Positions 42,965-52,439 of a DNA stretch of 64,000 nt are shown in pieces. The stretch covers positions 19,946 to 83,945 of the forward strand of contig JALCST010000011.1 of NCBI GenBank assembly GCA_022653675.1, written 5' to 3'. The notes under the pieces are model-generated. The model was not told where the DNA came from, did not search any database, and saw only the letters and a program-made list of their open reading frames with translations. The stretch is from Bacteroidales bacterium. GTDB lineage: Bacteria > Bacteroidota > Bacteroidia > Bacteroidales > UBA932. The number at the start of each line of letters is the position of its first letter. The stretch's first letter is position 1. The translations under genes and the position numbers were made by a program.

Positions 42965-45049
42965 ATGAAAGTTAAGTTTATTTTGCCGGCGGCAGTAGCA
43001 TTGCTGTTCGCTTTCGGCGCAAGCGCACAGGAAATTACCGAGGCGGCGAAGGAAAGGGCCGCCAGCCTGGTAAAACAGATGACTCTCGACGAGAAGCTGG
43101 AGTACATAGGGGGCTACAACTCGTTCTATATCCGCGCCATCCCGAGGCTCGGGATTCCGGAGATCAAGATGTCCGACGGACCCCAGGGGGTCAGGAACGA
43201 CACGAAGAGTACCCTTTATCCGAGCGGGATCGTAACCGCTTCCACATGGAACAGGGATCTCGCACGCAAGGTGGGGGAACAGATCGGTTCCGACTGCCGG
43301 GCTCGCGGGGTGGGATTCATCCTCGGCCCGGGCGTGAACATGTACCGTTCGCCGCTTTGCGGCCGCAATTTCGAATATTTCGGGGAGGACCCGTACCTGG
43401 CTTCCGAGACCGCCGTCCAATACATCGAGGGCGTACAGGGGAAAGGCGTCATAGCGACCGTCAAACATTTTTGCGGGAACAACGAAGAGTGGGACCGCCA
43501 CAACGTCTCTTCCGAGGTAGACGAGCGTACGCTTCAGGAATTGTACCTGACCACTTTCCGCAAAGCGGTCGAAGAGGCTAAGGTAGGCGCCGTAATGTCG
43601 AGCTACAACATGCTCAACGGACAGCACATGACGGAGAATCCCCATTTGATCCAGGACATAATGCGCGGCCAGTGGGGTTTCCAGGGCATTTATATGTCCG
43701 ATTGGAATGCGACCTATACCGGCATCGCCGCCGCCAACGCCGGACTCGACCTGGAAATGCCTTCCGGCAAATATATGAATCCCGAAGCCCTCAGGAAGGC
43801 CATCGGCGACGGCGTCGTAGACGAAAGGACGATAGACGAGAAAGTGCAACATATACTGCAAACGCTTATCGCCTTCGGCATGTTCGACAGGCCGCAGAAG
43901 GATACAACGATTCCGCTGAACGACCCTAAATCGGACGAAGTGGCCCTCGAAGTCGCACGCGAAGGCATCGTATTGCTGAAGAACGACGACGGCGTGCTCC
44001 CCCTGGGCAAGGGGAAATATGTGGTGATGGGGCCTAACGCAGATCACGTAGCCATCGGAGGAGGCAGCGGCGCTGTTCATCCGATCACTACCGTCACTTT
44101 CGCGCAAGCTTTCGACGCCATGGGGAAGAAATACAAGAGCACCCTGCTCGTTTCCCAGGACGGTGCCAGCCTCGCTTCCGGCGAGTCGCGGAAAGCCATC
44201 GCGTCGGCCGATGCGGTCGTTTATTGCGCCGGCCTGGACAAGTCTATCGAGAGGGAAGGTTCCGACCGCAGTTACGGACTGCCGGCGGAACAGATAGAGA
44301 TGATGGACAGCATCGCCGCCATCAATCCCAACCTGATCGTCGTGATGAATTGCGGCGGGGCGGTGGACTTCGGAGGTTGGGCCTCCAAGGCCAAGGCCAT
44401 AGTTTATGCGATGTATCCGGGCCAGGAAGGAGGAAAGGCGGTCGCCGAAATAATAACGGGCAAGGTCAACCCTTCCGGCAAGCTGGCTTACAGCATAAGC
44501 AAGCGTATCGAGGACGAGCCGTGCTATGATTCCTATCACGAAACGAGCGGCGTGTCTGGATTCCGAAAGACCGACCTCAAGAAGATCCTCTATGCCGAGG
44601 GGCTGTTCACAGGCTACCGCGGCTACGACAGGAACGGAGTCGCCCCACTGTATCCGTTCGGTTACGGAATGTCCTATACCACTTTCGGTTTCTCAAACCT
44701 GAAGGTGAAGAAAGCCGGGAAGAAGGGGAATGCTTATACCATCTCCTTCGACATATCCAATACCGGCAAGACCGATGGGGCCGAAGTGGCCCAGGTCTAT
44801 GTAGGAGCCGTGGATCCGAAAGTCGTCCGCCCCGTAAAGGAGCTGAAGGGATACGAAAAGGTTTACCTCAAGAAAGGCGAGAAGAAAAACGTGAAAATAA
44901 CCCTGAGCGACGAAGCTTTCCATTATTACGACGTCGTGTCCAAGCAATTCGTCGTGGCACCGGGAGATTACCGCATTTTTGTCGGTTCTTCTTCCCGCGA
45001 CACGGAACTCGGTCCTGCCACGGTTACGATTGCACCTTCAGGTAATTAG
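42965..45049 (+). CDS. GH3 beta-glucosidase-like enzyme
   Basis: A 694-residue exported glycosidase with signal peptide ending GASA-Q. The GH3 N-terminal barrel shows GRNFEYFGEDPYL, KHFCGNNEE and the nucleophile motif MSDWNA. The C-terminal alpha/beta domain has AREGIVLLKNDDGVLPL and GGGSGAVHP. A fibronectin-III-like domain closes the protein (GAEVAQVYVGAVDPKVVRPVKELKGYEKV). Such enzymes cleave terminal beta-glucose or related sugars in the periplasm. Its last four bases overlap the convergent umuC end. No transporter pair accompanies it. Confidence 0.9.
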   Translation: MKVKFILPAAVALLFAFGASAQEITEAAKERAASLVKQMTLDEKLEYIGGYNSFYIRAIPRLGIPEIKMSDGPQGVRNDTKSTLYPSGIVTASTWNRDLARKVGEQIGSDCRARGVGFILGPGVNMYRSPLCGRNFEYFGEDPYLASETAVQYIEGVQGKGVIATVKHFCGNNEEWDRHNVSSEVDERTLQELYLTTFRKAVEEAKVGAVMSSYNMLNGQHMTENPHLIQDIMRGQWGFQGIYMSDWNATYTGIAAANAGLDLEMPSGKYMNPEALRKAIGDGVVDERTIDEKVQHILQTLIAFGMFDRPQKDTTIPLNDPKSDEVALEVAREGIVLLKNDDGVLPLGKGKYVVMGPNADHVAIGGGSGAVHPITTVTFAQAFDAMGKKYKSTLLVSQDGASLASGESRKAIASADAVVYCAGLDKSIEREGSDRSYGLPAEQIEMMDSIAAINPNLIVVMNCGGAVDFGGWASKAKAIVYAMYPGQEGGKAVAEIITGKVNPSGKLAYSISKRIEDEPCYDSYHETSGVSGFRKTDLKKILYAEGLFTGYRGYDRNGVAPLYPFGYGMSYTTFGFSNLKVKKAGKKGNAYTISFDISNTGKTDGAEVAQVYVGAVDPKVVRPVKELKGYEKVYLKKGEKKNVKITLSDEAFHYYDVVSKQFVVAPGDYRIFVGSSSRDTELGPATVTIAPSGN

Positions 45050-46308
45050 CCGGAGTTGACGACCAGTATGTCCGACCACTTGGTGGTGTACTGGGGAGAG
45101 AGGTGGTTGCGGTTCATGCGGATTCCTTCGGGATCCTGCGATGCCACGGCCACTTTGTTTTTGCCTTCCTTCGCATTGATGTAGTCCATGGCCTTCATCG
45201 CACGGCCATGCTTGCCGTGGTCCACGGCATCGAAAAGAGCGCTTTGCACGGCTTTTCCGGATGAGATTTCCGAAAGGATGACCCCGGCTTTCTTGTAGCC
45301 GTAACCCTTGCGGAACAATCTCGGCAAAGCCTTCATTATGGCCGCGTTTATTTCCAGCGTACTGTCGGTAGCCACTTGGAAGGTCACCATCTTTTCCTCG
45401 AACTGCTGCGGCAGGTTCTGCCTGTGGCGGTTGGTAAGGACGAAAACCATCGCCTGGTTGCATACGCCGCCCTGCTTTCTCAGCTTTTCGCAGACCATCG
45501 ATACGAATAGGGAGACCTGTTTGCAAAGAGGTTCGAGTTCGTATATTTCCTTTGAGAAGGAACGTGAGGAGCAGATTTGTTGCTTGGCCGGCACTTCGTT
45601 CGTGAAGCCTATGCAAGGTTCGCCGTGCAGTTCCCGCCATGTCCTGAGTCCCGTTATGCTGAACTGCTTTTCCACGAACTCCGGATTCAGGGCGGCGAAA
45701 TCGGCGGCGCTCTTTATGTTCAGCATGGAAAGGAAGGCATTGTGCTTCCTGCCTATGCCCCATACGTCGTTCACCGGAAATTTCTTCAGGACCTTTTCTA
45801 TGTCTTCGGGGCGGTTCATGTAGCAGCCTCCCTGAAGTTTCGGGTAAGTCTTACAGAGCTTCGAGGCGATTTTGGCCAACGTTTTCGTAGGAGCGACTCC
45901 CACAGAAACCGGTATGCCGGTATTCCGCCGGCACGTCTTTGAGATTTTCTTCGCCAGGAGGTCCATGTCGGTGTTTTCCATGCCCCTAAGGTCGAGGAAC
46001 GCCTCGTCTATCGAGTAGATCTCGATGTCCGGAACCATCTGAAGCAGGGTCAGATGCACGCGGTCCGACATGTCCCCGTAAAGGGTGAAGTTCGACGAGA
46101 AAACGGTTATGTGGTTGCGCTCTATCGCGTCCCTTATCTGGTAGACCGGAACGCCCATTTTAACTCCAAGGGCCTTTACTTCGTTGCTTCTCGATATCAC
46201 ACAGCCGTCGTTGTTCGAAAGGACCAGTACCGGACTGCGTTCCAGGTCCGGACGGAAGACCCTCTCGCAACTCACGAAAAAGTTGTTACAGTCGGCCAGT
46301 GCGAACAT
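45046..46308 (-). CDS. umuC: Y-family DNA polymerase, UmuC-type
   Basis: A 420-residue translesion polymerase subunit. Palm and finger motifs include ALADCNNFFVSCERVF (metal Asp), LSNNDGCVISRSNEVKALGVKMG and YSIDEAFLDL (catalytic Asp-Glu), then a helix-hairpin-helix region (VNDVWGIGRK) and the UmuC C-terminal domain. It follows umuD by four bases. Together they would form a Pol V-like complex for mutagenic DNA repair. Confidence 0.92.
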   Translation of the reverse strand: MFALADCNNFFVSCERVFRPDLERSPVLVLSNNDGCVISRSNEVKALGVKMGVPVYQIRDAIERNHITVFSSNFTLYGDMSDRVHLTLLQMVPDIEIYSIDEAFLDLRGMENTDMDLLAKKISKTCRRNTGIPVSVGVAPTKTLAKIASKLCKTYPKLQGGCYMNRPEDIEKVLKKFPVNDVWGIGRKHNAFLSMLNIKSAADFAALNPEFVEKQFSITGLRTWRELHGEPCIGFTNEVPAKQQICSSRSFSKEIYELEPLCKQVSLFVSMVCEKLRKQGGVCNQAMVFVLTNRHRQNLPQQFEEKMVTFQVATDSTLEINAAIMKALPRLFRKGYGYKKAGVILSEISSGKAVQSALFDAVDHGKHGRAMKAMDYINAKEGKNKVAVASQDPEGIRMNRNHLSPQYTTKWSDILVVNSG

Positions 46309-46312
46309 AGTT

Positions 46313-46738
46313 CTATTTCAGTTTCTTGATGACGTACCTTGCTATTCCCCATATTATGAAGTCCTCGTCCGGGGTCACCTTTATGGGCTTGAATGCCTTG
46401 TTGGCCGGAACCAGCATTATGCAGTCCTTGCGGACTTCGACGTGCTTGAGGGTGAATTCGCCGTCCACGAAACAGATGGCTATGCATCCGTCGTAGGGTT
46501 CGACCGACTTGTCCACCACGAGGATGTCGCCGTCCGCTATGCCGTCGTCTATCATGCTTGTGCCGTTGACCTTTGCATAGAAAGTCGAAGCAGGATTCTT
46601 GACGATTTCCTGCGTTATGTTCAGTGTGCCGTTCTGGAAATCTTCGGCGGGGGAGAGGAAACCTGCCCTCACTCCTTCGCTTAGAGGGAGTTCCGTGTTA
46701 TCCTCGCCCGGCAGGAAAATCTGGATCTTGTCGGCCAT
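46313..46738 (-). CDS. umuD: UmuD-like S24 peptidase, Pol V subunit
   Basis: A 141-residue self-cleaving protein. The cleavage pair is Ala25-Gly26 (VRAGFLSP), the nucleophile Ser61 (NGTSMIDDG) and the general base Lys98 (FTLKHVEV), matching the LexA/UmuD S24 family; length matches UmuD (about 140). There is no N-terminal DNA-binding domain, so it is not LexA. The ATG lies three bases after the cysS stop, and no LexA-type box is visible directly upstream, so it probably relies on the cysS transcript. Confidence 0.9.
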   Translation of the reverse strand: MADKIQIFLPGEDNTELPLSEGVRAGFLSPAEDFQNGTLNITQEIVKNPASTFYAKVNGTSMIDDGIADGDILVVDKSVEPYDGCIAICFVDGEFTLKHVEVRKDCIMLVPANKAFKPIKVTPDEDFIIWGIARYVIKKLK

Positions 46739-46741
46739 GGT

Positions 46742-48226
46742 TCATCGGCTTTCTATGGTCCATTCGCAGCCGCCGGCGGTGTCTTTCAGTTGTACTCCCA
46801 GATTTTTCAGGTCGCTGCGTATCTTGTCGCTTACGTCCCACCGCTTGTCTTCCTTGGCTGCCTTGCGCTCATCGACGATCATTCCTATAAGGCCGTCTAC
46901 CAGCTTTTGCTGCGATTCCCCGCCACTTTCTTCGTCCTTCATCCCGAGGATTCCACATAGGATGTCGTCGAAGAGGAATTTGATGGTGCCGGTATCCTCC
47001 GCATCCAGGCCGAGCTGGTGCTCTTTCACCTTGTTCACCAAGGCAACGGCATCGAAAAGGCTTGCTATGGCGACCGGGGTGTTCATGTCGTCGCACAGCG
47101 CGTCGCATATCTTTTCCTTCAATGCGGCGACCTCCGCCACAGGCTTGGCTTTTGCGTCCGGCTCGAGCTTTTTTACATCCCTTGCGGCCTGCATCATCCT
47201 CTTCATCCCCTTTTCCGCCGCCTGAAGGGCTTCGTTGCTGAAGTCGAGCGTACTGCGGTAGTGGGCCTGTAGGATGAAGAAACGTATGGTCATCGGGCTA
47301 TAGGCCTGGGTTAGGGTCTTGTTGGTTCCGTGGAACAGTTCGTCGAGAGTGATGAAGTTGCCGAGCGACTTGCCCATCTTCTTGCCGTTTATGGTGACCA
47401 TGTTGTTGTGCATCCAGTAATGGACACCTCCCTGTCCGCGGGAAGCGAAGTTCTGGGCCAGCTCGCATTCGTGGTGCGGGAACAGAAGGTCCATCCCGCC
47501 CCCGTGTATGTCGAATTCCTCTCCGAGATACTTCTCGCTCATGGTGGAGCATTCTATGTGCCACCCCGGAAACCCTACGCTCCATGGCGAAGGCCACTTC
47601 ATTATGTGTTCCGGAGATGCCTTCTTCCAGAGGGAAAAGTCGTAGGAATGGTGCTTGTCCTCCTGACCGTCCAGCGTGCGGGTGTTCTCGACTATTTCGT
47701 CCAGGGAACGTCCCGAAAGGATGCCGTAATGGTATTTCTTATTGTAGGCGTCCACGTCGAAGTAGACGGAACCGTTGCTGACGTATGCGAAGCCGTTGTC
47801 TAGAATCTTCTGTACTGTCTGGATCTGCTCGATTATATGTCCCGAAGCCCTGGGCTCGATGCTCGGGGACTCCGTGTTCAGAAGCCTCATGGCGGTATGG
47901 TAACGCTCGGTGTAATATTGCGCGATTTCCATCGGCTCGAGTTCCTCCAGCCTGGCTTTCTTCTCTATCTTGTCCTCCCCATTGTCCGAGTCGTGTTCGA
48001 GATGCCCTACGTCGGTGATGTTCCTAACGTAACGTACCTTGTATCCGAGATGGCGCAGAAGTCGTACGAGGACGTCGTAGGTTATTCCCGGACGGGCGTG
48101 CCCGAGATGGGGGTCCCCGTAAACCGTCGGTCCGCAGACATACAGGCCCACCCGGCCTTCCGTGATCGGCTTGAAAAGTTCCTTCTTGCGTGTCAGTGTA
48201 TTGTACAGGTAAAAGTTTCTTGACAT
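46742..48226 (-). CDS. cysS: cysteinyl-tRNA synthetase
   Basis: A 494-residue class I synthetase that charges tRNA-Cys. The HIGH signature reads HLGHA within [16 protein letters not shown], the KMSKS motif is KMGKSLGNF, and the zinc-binding region includes Cys31 at the start plus WHIECSTM and HHECE. The C-terminal helical anticodon domain follows. It is the first gene of a leftward unit with umuD and umuC. Its -7 box TAACTTTG lies 20 bases upstream of the ATG. Confidence 0.95.
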   Translation of the reverse strand: MSRNFYLYNTLTRKKELFKPITEGRVGLYVCGPTVYGDPHLGHARPGITYDVLVRLLRHLGYKVRYVRNITDVGHLEHDSDNGEDKIEKKARLEELEPMEIAQYYTERYHTAMRLLNTESPSIEPRASGHIIEQIQTVQKILDNGFAYVSNGSVYFDVDAYNKKYHYGILSGRSLDEIVENTRTLDGQEDKHHSYDFSLWKKASPEHIMKWPSPWSVGFPGWHIECSTMSEKYLGEEFDIHGGGMDLLFPHHECELAQNFASRGQGGVHYWMHNNMVTINGKKMGKSLGNFITLDELFHGTNKTLTQAYSPMTIRFFILQAHYRSTLDFSNEALQAAEKGMKRMMQAARDVKKLEPDAKAKPVAEVAALKEKICDALCDDMNTPVAIASLFDAVALVNKVKEHQLGLDAEDTGTIKFLFDDILCGILGMKDEESGGESQQKLVDGLIGMIVDERKAAKEDKRWDVSDKIRSDLKNLGVQLKDTAGGCEWTIESR

Positions 48227-48245
48227 AACCTTGTGTTTTACAACA

Positions 48246-48253
48246 CAAAGTTA
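48246..48253 (-). promoter_or_regulatory. -7 box of the cysS-umuD-umuC unit
   Basis: Read leftward the sequence is TAACTTTG, a match to TAnnTTTG, ending 20 bases before the cysS ATG. No clear -33 box is found at the usual distance. Confidence 0.5.
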
Positions 48254-48306
48254 CCAAGTTTTTGCGTTCGGGCAACATAAACCGGAGGAGAGGCGCGCAC
48301 ATTCCG

Positions 48307-48654
48307 CTAATCCTCTTTTTCTTCCTCTCCGGCCGGCCTGATCGCATTCGCGCGTATTTCGGAAAAATACCGCGCCTCCCCGTCGGTGGTCAGGTATTTG
48401 GAATTCCGTATGCTGCCGCGTATCAGAAGATAGAGCCCCTTTCTGATCTCTTCGAGGTTCATGATCTTCTCTCCCTCCCAGGCCGAGATGTTATGCCAGG
48501 TGGTTTCCTCCTGGATCTGTCCCTTCCTGTCGTGGAACCGTTCGTTCGTGGCCAATGTGAATCTCGCCATCTTCTTCCCGTCCTTTTCGATGATTTTCGG
48601 GTCCATGCCCACGTGCCCGAGCAGTTCTACCCTGTTGAAAGATTTCTTTTCCAT
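48307..48654 (-). CDS. single-stranded DNA-binding protein
   Basis: A 115-residue OB-fold protein (start taken at the second Met, MEKKSFNRVELLGHVG). The family pattern NRVELLGHVGMDPKI, MARFTLATNERF, TTWHNISAWEGEK and LYLLIRGSIRN is clear. It lacks the long acidic tail with the DxDxPF-like end of main SSB proteins (it ends EEEKED), so it may be a secondary SSB. It is upstream of cysS on the same strand, separated by 80 bases. Confidence 0.85.
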   Translation of the reverse strand: MEKKSFNRVELLGHVGMDPKIIEKDGKKMARFTLATNERFHDRKGQIQEETTWHNISAWEGEKIMNLEEIRKGLYLLIRGSIRNSKYLTTDGEARYFSEIRANAIRPAGEEEKED

Positions 48655-48912
48655 CATTTTGGTGTTTTATCGTTTTTCCGCGAAGTAAGTGCGCCGCATC
48701 CTGGCTAACAATACTTCAAGCGTTTGTAAACGTTTAATAAATCCATAATCCGAAATCCGGAATTCGATAAAGGATAAATATTCTTTTGCAAACGATAATT
48801 TTCATCTCCGCACTTGATTCCCGTCCGGCGGTCCGCTAATTTTATCGGCGGGAATGACAATGGTGGTGACCGCGGACAACAGTGAAAAACAGAAAAGGAG
48901 AAAGATCAAACG

Positions 48913-49314
48913 ATGGCGATGGGGGAAGATTATGGAAATGGGAAGATGGATTCGAGGAGTGGAACACAGCCGGCGAGATGCCTGGTCTGCGGCAGGCCGC
49001 TGGCAGGCCGTACTGACAAAAAGTTCTGTTCCGACAGGTGCAGGAACATTTACAATAACGGGAGATACCGCCGCCAGAGAAAACGGCTGTGCGATTTCAA
49101 CCGGACACTCGTGACTAACTATTATCTTCTGCGGCAGATGGTTGCATCCGGCAAGCATAGTTGCCCGAAGGCGGCTCTGCTCAGGAGCGGATTCGACCCG
49201 AAATGTTTTACGGCATCGGTGGAAACCGTGTTTTTCAGGTGGTACAGATGTTTCGACCTGCGTTACCGCGTTGGCCGGAAATTTGTACATTTGAAGGACG
49301 ATGAAAACTACTGA
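48913..49314 (+). CDS. small zinc-ribbon protein
   Basis: A 133-residue basic protein with a Cys4 zinc ribbon (CLVCGRPLAGRTDKKFCSDRC) followed by RNIYNN and a basic stretch (RYRRQRKRLCDFN). This type of short zinc-ribbon protein is common but uncharacterised in Bacteroidota. The start is uncertain; the ATG at 48946 (MDSRSGTQP) also works. Its end overlaps the next start by 14 bases. A nucleic-acid-related role is possible but unproved. Confidence 0.75.
   Translation: MAMGEDYGNGKMDSRSGTQPARCLVCGRPLAGRTDKKFCSDRCRNIYNNGRYRRQRKRLCDFNRTLVTNYYLLRQMVASGKHSCPKAALLRSGFDPKCFTASVETVFFRWYRCFDLRYRVGRKFVHLKDDENY
49286..49293 (+). promoter_or_regulatory. candidate -7 box inside the zinc-ribbon gene
   Basis: TACATTTG matches TAnnTTTG and ends seven bases before the M3 peptidase ATG, which would give an almost leaderless transcript. 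No good -33 is seen, so chance occurrence is possible. Confidence 0.35.
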
Positions 49315-51337
49315 CAATCCAATACTGGCTCCTTCCACCAATCCTTTCGGAGCGCCGATGTTCGACAAGATAAAGGATTCCGATTACAAACCCGCATGCG
49401 AGACTGCCCTTGCGGAGGCAAGGGCGCAGATAAAGGCCATAGATGAAAATCCGGAACCGCCGAACTTCCGGAATACCGTCGAGGCTTTGGAATATGCCGG
49501 GCGCGACCTGAACAAGTTCGCGTGCATTTTCTACAATCTCAACGAGGCATGCACGAATCCGACCATGCAGCAGACTGCCGAGGATATCGCTCCTGAAATG
49601 AGCCGGTACGACATGTCGGTCCTGCTGGACCCGGTCCTTTTCGGCCGCATAAAGGACGTTTACGGGCGGCGTGACTCCCTCGGGTTGAACCTGGAACAGT
49701 CTAAATTATTGGAAGAGACTTACAAGGCCTTCAGAAGAAGCGGTGCGGAATTGGAAGCGAAGGACAAGCAAAGGCTTTCCCAAATCGAGGAGGAACTCTC
49801 CGTTTTGGGCCTCAAGTTCGGCAAGAATGTCCTCTCGGCTACCAATGCCTTCGAAATGAATGTTACGGACAAGGCAGACCTTGCCGGCCTTCCCGATTTC
49901 GCCCTGGCCATGGCTGCAGAGGAGGCCAAGTCGAGAAAGGAGGATGGATGGACATTCACCCTTAATATGCCTTCATTAAGCGCTTTCCTGAAATACGGCG
50001 AGGTGCGTCCTCTCCGCGAGAAAATATGGCGCGCATACAATACCCGGTGTACAAGCGGGGAGTTCGACAATACCGATAATATCCGCAAGACCGTGGACCT
50101 TTCGGCCGAAAAGGCCCGTCTGTTGGGTTATGCCAATTATGCCGACTACGTGCTTGAAGACAGGATGGCTAAGAGCTGCGGAAAGGTGGATGCGTTCCTC
50201 GACGATCTGAGGGGCAAGTCGATGCCATACGGCAAGAGGGATGTGGAGCAGGTGCGCACATTTGCCGCAGGGCACGGTTTCAGGGAGGAGATGATGCCTT
50301 GGGATTTCCCGTATTGGGCCGAAAGGCTGAAGGAGGAGAAATATTCCTACAATGAGGAGGACTTGAAACCGTATTTCGAGCTTTCCGAGGTCCAGGATGC
50401 GTTGTTCTCCCTTGCCAACAGGCTATACGGATTGAATTTCAAACGGAACGACGACATTCCGGTCTATCATCCGGATGTCAGGGCGTTCGAGGTCACGGAT
50501 TCTGGCGGCCGCTTCATGGCCCTGCTTTACATAGACTTCTTTCCCCGTGACAACAAGCACGGCGGGGCGTGGATGACCGCCTTCCGCGAAATGGACAAAT
50601 TCGGCGGGGTGGAAGAGAGGCCCTTCGTATCCCTGGTGACCAATTTCACCAAGCCTGCCGCAGGTACGCCTTCACTGCTTACATTCGGGGAGTTCACCAC
50701 CATCCTGCACGAATTCGGCCATGCCCTGCATGCGATGCTCGCCGAGGGGACATACGGTACCCTTACGGGAACCAATGTCAAACGCGATTTCGTGGAATGC
50801 CCTTCGCAGCTCATGGAGAATTGGGCTTACGAAGCCGAATACCTGCAGTCGTTCGCAAAACATTACAGGACGGGCGAGGTCATTCCCAAGGAGTATGTGG
50901 ACAAGGTCGTCGCTTCTAGAAATTACCTCGCCGGCTATAACAGCATAAGGCAGGTGGATTTCGGAACGGTGGACATGGCATGGTATACTTTGGACAAGGC
51001 CCCGGAGATCTCCGTGCCCGATTTCGAGCACAAGGTGTTCGATGCTTCAAGGCTTCTTCCCGAAGTGCCGGGAACCTCCATGTCATCGGCCTTCACTCAT
51101 ATCTTCGCAGGAGGATATGGCGCCGGGTACTACTCTTACAAATGGGCCGAGGTGCTCGAAGCCGACATATTCGGACGTTTCCGTGACAACGGGGTCTTCG
51201 ACCGCGCTACCGCCGAAGATTTTCGCCGCAAGGTCCTCTCCAAGGGCGGTACGGTGGATCCGGATATTTTGTTCCGCGATTTCATGGGCCGCGACCCGCA
51301 GCCCGACGCCCTTCTCAAGAGCCAGGGAATGTGCTGA
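49301..51337 (+). CDS. dcp: M3-family zinc peptidase (peptidyl-dipeptidase Dcp-like)
   Basis: A 678-residue metallopeptidase with the M3 active site HEFGHALHAML and downstream Glu in ECPSQLMENWAYE. The substrate-binding signature FTHIFAGGYGAGYYSYKWAEVLEAD and the C-terminal DILFRDFMGRDPQPDALL are typical of Dcp/oligopeptidase A. There is no signal peptide at the chosen start, so it is cytoplasmic; it removes dipeptides from peptide C-termini or degrades oligopeptides. The choice between Dcp and oligopeptidase A is tentative. Confidence 0.9.
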   Translation: MKTTDNPILAPSTNPFGAPMFDKIKDSDYKPACETALAEARAQIKAIDENPEPPNFRNTVEALEYAGRDLNKFACIFYNLNEACTNPTMQQTAEDIAPEMSRYDMSVLLDPVLFGRIKDVYGRRDSLGLNLEQSKLLEETYKAFRRSGAELEAKDKQRLSQIEEELSVLGLKFGKNVLSATNAFEMNVTDKADLAGLPDFALAMAAEEAKSRKEDGWTFTLNMPSLSAFLKYGEVRPLREKIWRAYNTRCTSGEFDNTDNIRKTVDLSAEKARLLGYANYADYVLEDRMAKSCGKVDAFLDDLRGKSMPYGKRDVEQVRTFAAGHGFREEMMPWDFPYWAERLKEEKYSYNEEDLKPYFELSEVQDALFSLANRLYGLNFKRNDDIPVYHPDVRAFEVTDSGGRFMALLYIDFFPRDNKHGGAWMTAFREMDKFGGVEERPFVSLVTNFTKPAAGTPSLLTFGEFTTILHEFGHALHAMLAEGTYGTLTGTNVKRDFVECPSQLMENWAYEAEYLQSFAKHYRTGEVIPKEYVDKVVASRNYLAGYNSIRQVDFGTVDMAWYTLDKAPEISVPDFEHKVFDASRLLPEVPGTSMSSAFTHIFAGGYGAGYYSYKWAEVLEADIFGRFRDNGVFDRATAEDFRRKVLSKGGTVDPDILFRDFMGRDPQPDALLKSQGMC

Positions 51338-51365
51338 AACAAAGATTAAAAAACTATATGAAACT

Positions 51366-52013
51366 ATGAAACGATTTACTATTATTACATTGGCTGCAGT
51401 CTGCCTCGCATTTCTGGCAGGATGCAACGAAAACGGTAAGAAAATGCAAAGCAATATTAATCAGACTGTTGAGACCATAATGGCCCGTCGCAGCATTCGC
51501 GCCTTCAAGGCGGACCCCGTCGACCATGCCACGATGGACACTATTCTGAAATGCGCGATAAATGCGCCCAATGCAATGAACGCCCAGTCATGGGCGATCC
51601 GCGTTTCCGACGATTCCGCCTTTCTTGCGGGAATCAACGATACCTTCAGGGAAGCCGGAGCGAAAAGCAAGAATGCGAGGATGGCTGCAATGGCCACCAG
51701 TCCTAATTTCAAGGGGTTATTCTATGGAGCTCCGACCGTGGTTTTCATCGCCACGGACGACGGCCGCTGGTCCGGGTTCGATTGCGGCATGATGTGCGAG
51801 AACCTGATGATCTCGGCGAAATCCTGCGGCGTCGGAACGGTAGCCCTCGGTTCCCCTACGGATGCGCTCCTGTTGCCCGAGGAAGCCGGCTATCTGGCCA
51901 AATTGAATATTCCCGAAGGTTACCATCTGGCTCTTATAATCGCCATGGGTTACCCGCACCAGAGTCCCGAGGCCAAGCCGCGCGACGCCGGAAAGATCCA
52001 ATGGATAAAGTAA
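51366..52013 (+). CDS. nitroreductase-family lipoprotein
   Basis: A 215-residue FMN oxidoreductase with a lipoprotein leader (lipobox LAGC near residue 21). The ORF track extends it back to 51042 through the upstream gene; the ATG at 51366 is the first good start. The nitroreductase pattern is seen in MARRSIRAFKADPVD, NAPNAMNAQSWAIRV and CGVGTVALGSP. It would use NAD(P)H to reduce nitro compounds or quinones, but the export signal is unusual for a flavoenzyme and its electron source outside the cytoplasm is unclear. Confidence 0.85.
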   Translation: MKRFTIITLAAVCLAFLAGCNENGKKMQSNINQTVETIMARRSIRAFKADPVDHATMDTILKCAINAPNAMNAQSWAIRVSDDSAFLAGINDTFREAGAKSKNARMAAMATSPNFKGLFYGAPTVVFIATDDGRWSGFDCGMMCENLMISAKSCGVGTVALGSPTDALLLPEEAGYLAKLNIPEGYHLALIIAMGYPHQSPEAKPRDAGKIQWIK

Positions 52014-52019
52014 AAGACT

Positions 52020-52433
52020 CTATTCCTGGTAGTTGAAGTTTACGGTGACCTTGATCGCCGGGCTTATGCTGCGGCGGACGGGACAGGTATTTGCCGCCGA
52101 TTCTATGAGACGTTTCTGCTGTGCGGTGTAATTCCTGCCTTTAGGGAACGTTATGTCCAGTTTCAGTTCGCTTACGCGGCGCGGCTTCTCGGCCATTATC
52201 TTTTCGGTTTCGACCGTCGTACCCTTTATGTCGAATCCGTAACTCTCAGCCGAGATGCCCATTATGGTTAGCATGCAGCAGCTGAGCGACGATGCGAAAA
52301 GGTCCGTCGGTGAAAATGATTTGCCCAGCCCGTGATTGTCCAGGGGAGCATCGGTGGTGATTTTTGTCCCGGATTGCAGGTGCTCGACTTCGTTGTGCAA
52401 GTTTCCGAGATATATTGTTCTCATTTTAGTCAT
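52020..52433 (-). CDS. OsmC-family protein
   Basis: A 137-residue OsmC/Ohr-like protein with the redox cysteines in SSLSCCMLT and in NTCPVRRSISP. The family reduces organic hydroperoxides or has related stress roles. The OsmC subgroup like this one often acts as a thiol peroxidase, but the substrate is unknown. A second Met three codons on (MRTIYLGN) is an alternative start. It ends six bases before the miaB stop on the same strand, so it may share the miaB transcript. Confidence 0.85.
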   Translation of the reverse strand: MTKMRTIYLGNLHNEVEHLQSGTKITTDAPLDNHGLGKSFSPTDLFASSLSCCMLTIMGISAESYGFDIKGTTVETEKIMAEKPRRVSELKLDITFPKGRNYTAQQKRLIESAANTCPVRRSISPAIKVTVNFNYQE

Positions 52434-52439
52434 GATATC

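Noticed and set aside
43000-44539. 550-residue minus-strand ORF opposite the GH3 gene
   Set aside because: All GH3 motifs are on the plus strand; the long antisense frame is a codon-bias shadow.
51042-51365. Extended N-terminus of the nitroreductase
   Set aside because: It overlaps the M3 peptidase C-terminus; the lipoprotein leader begins at 51366.
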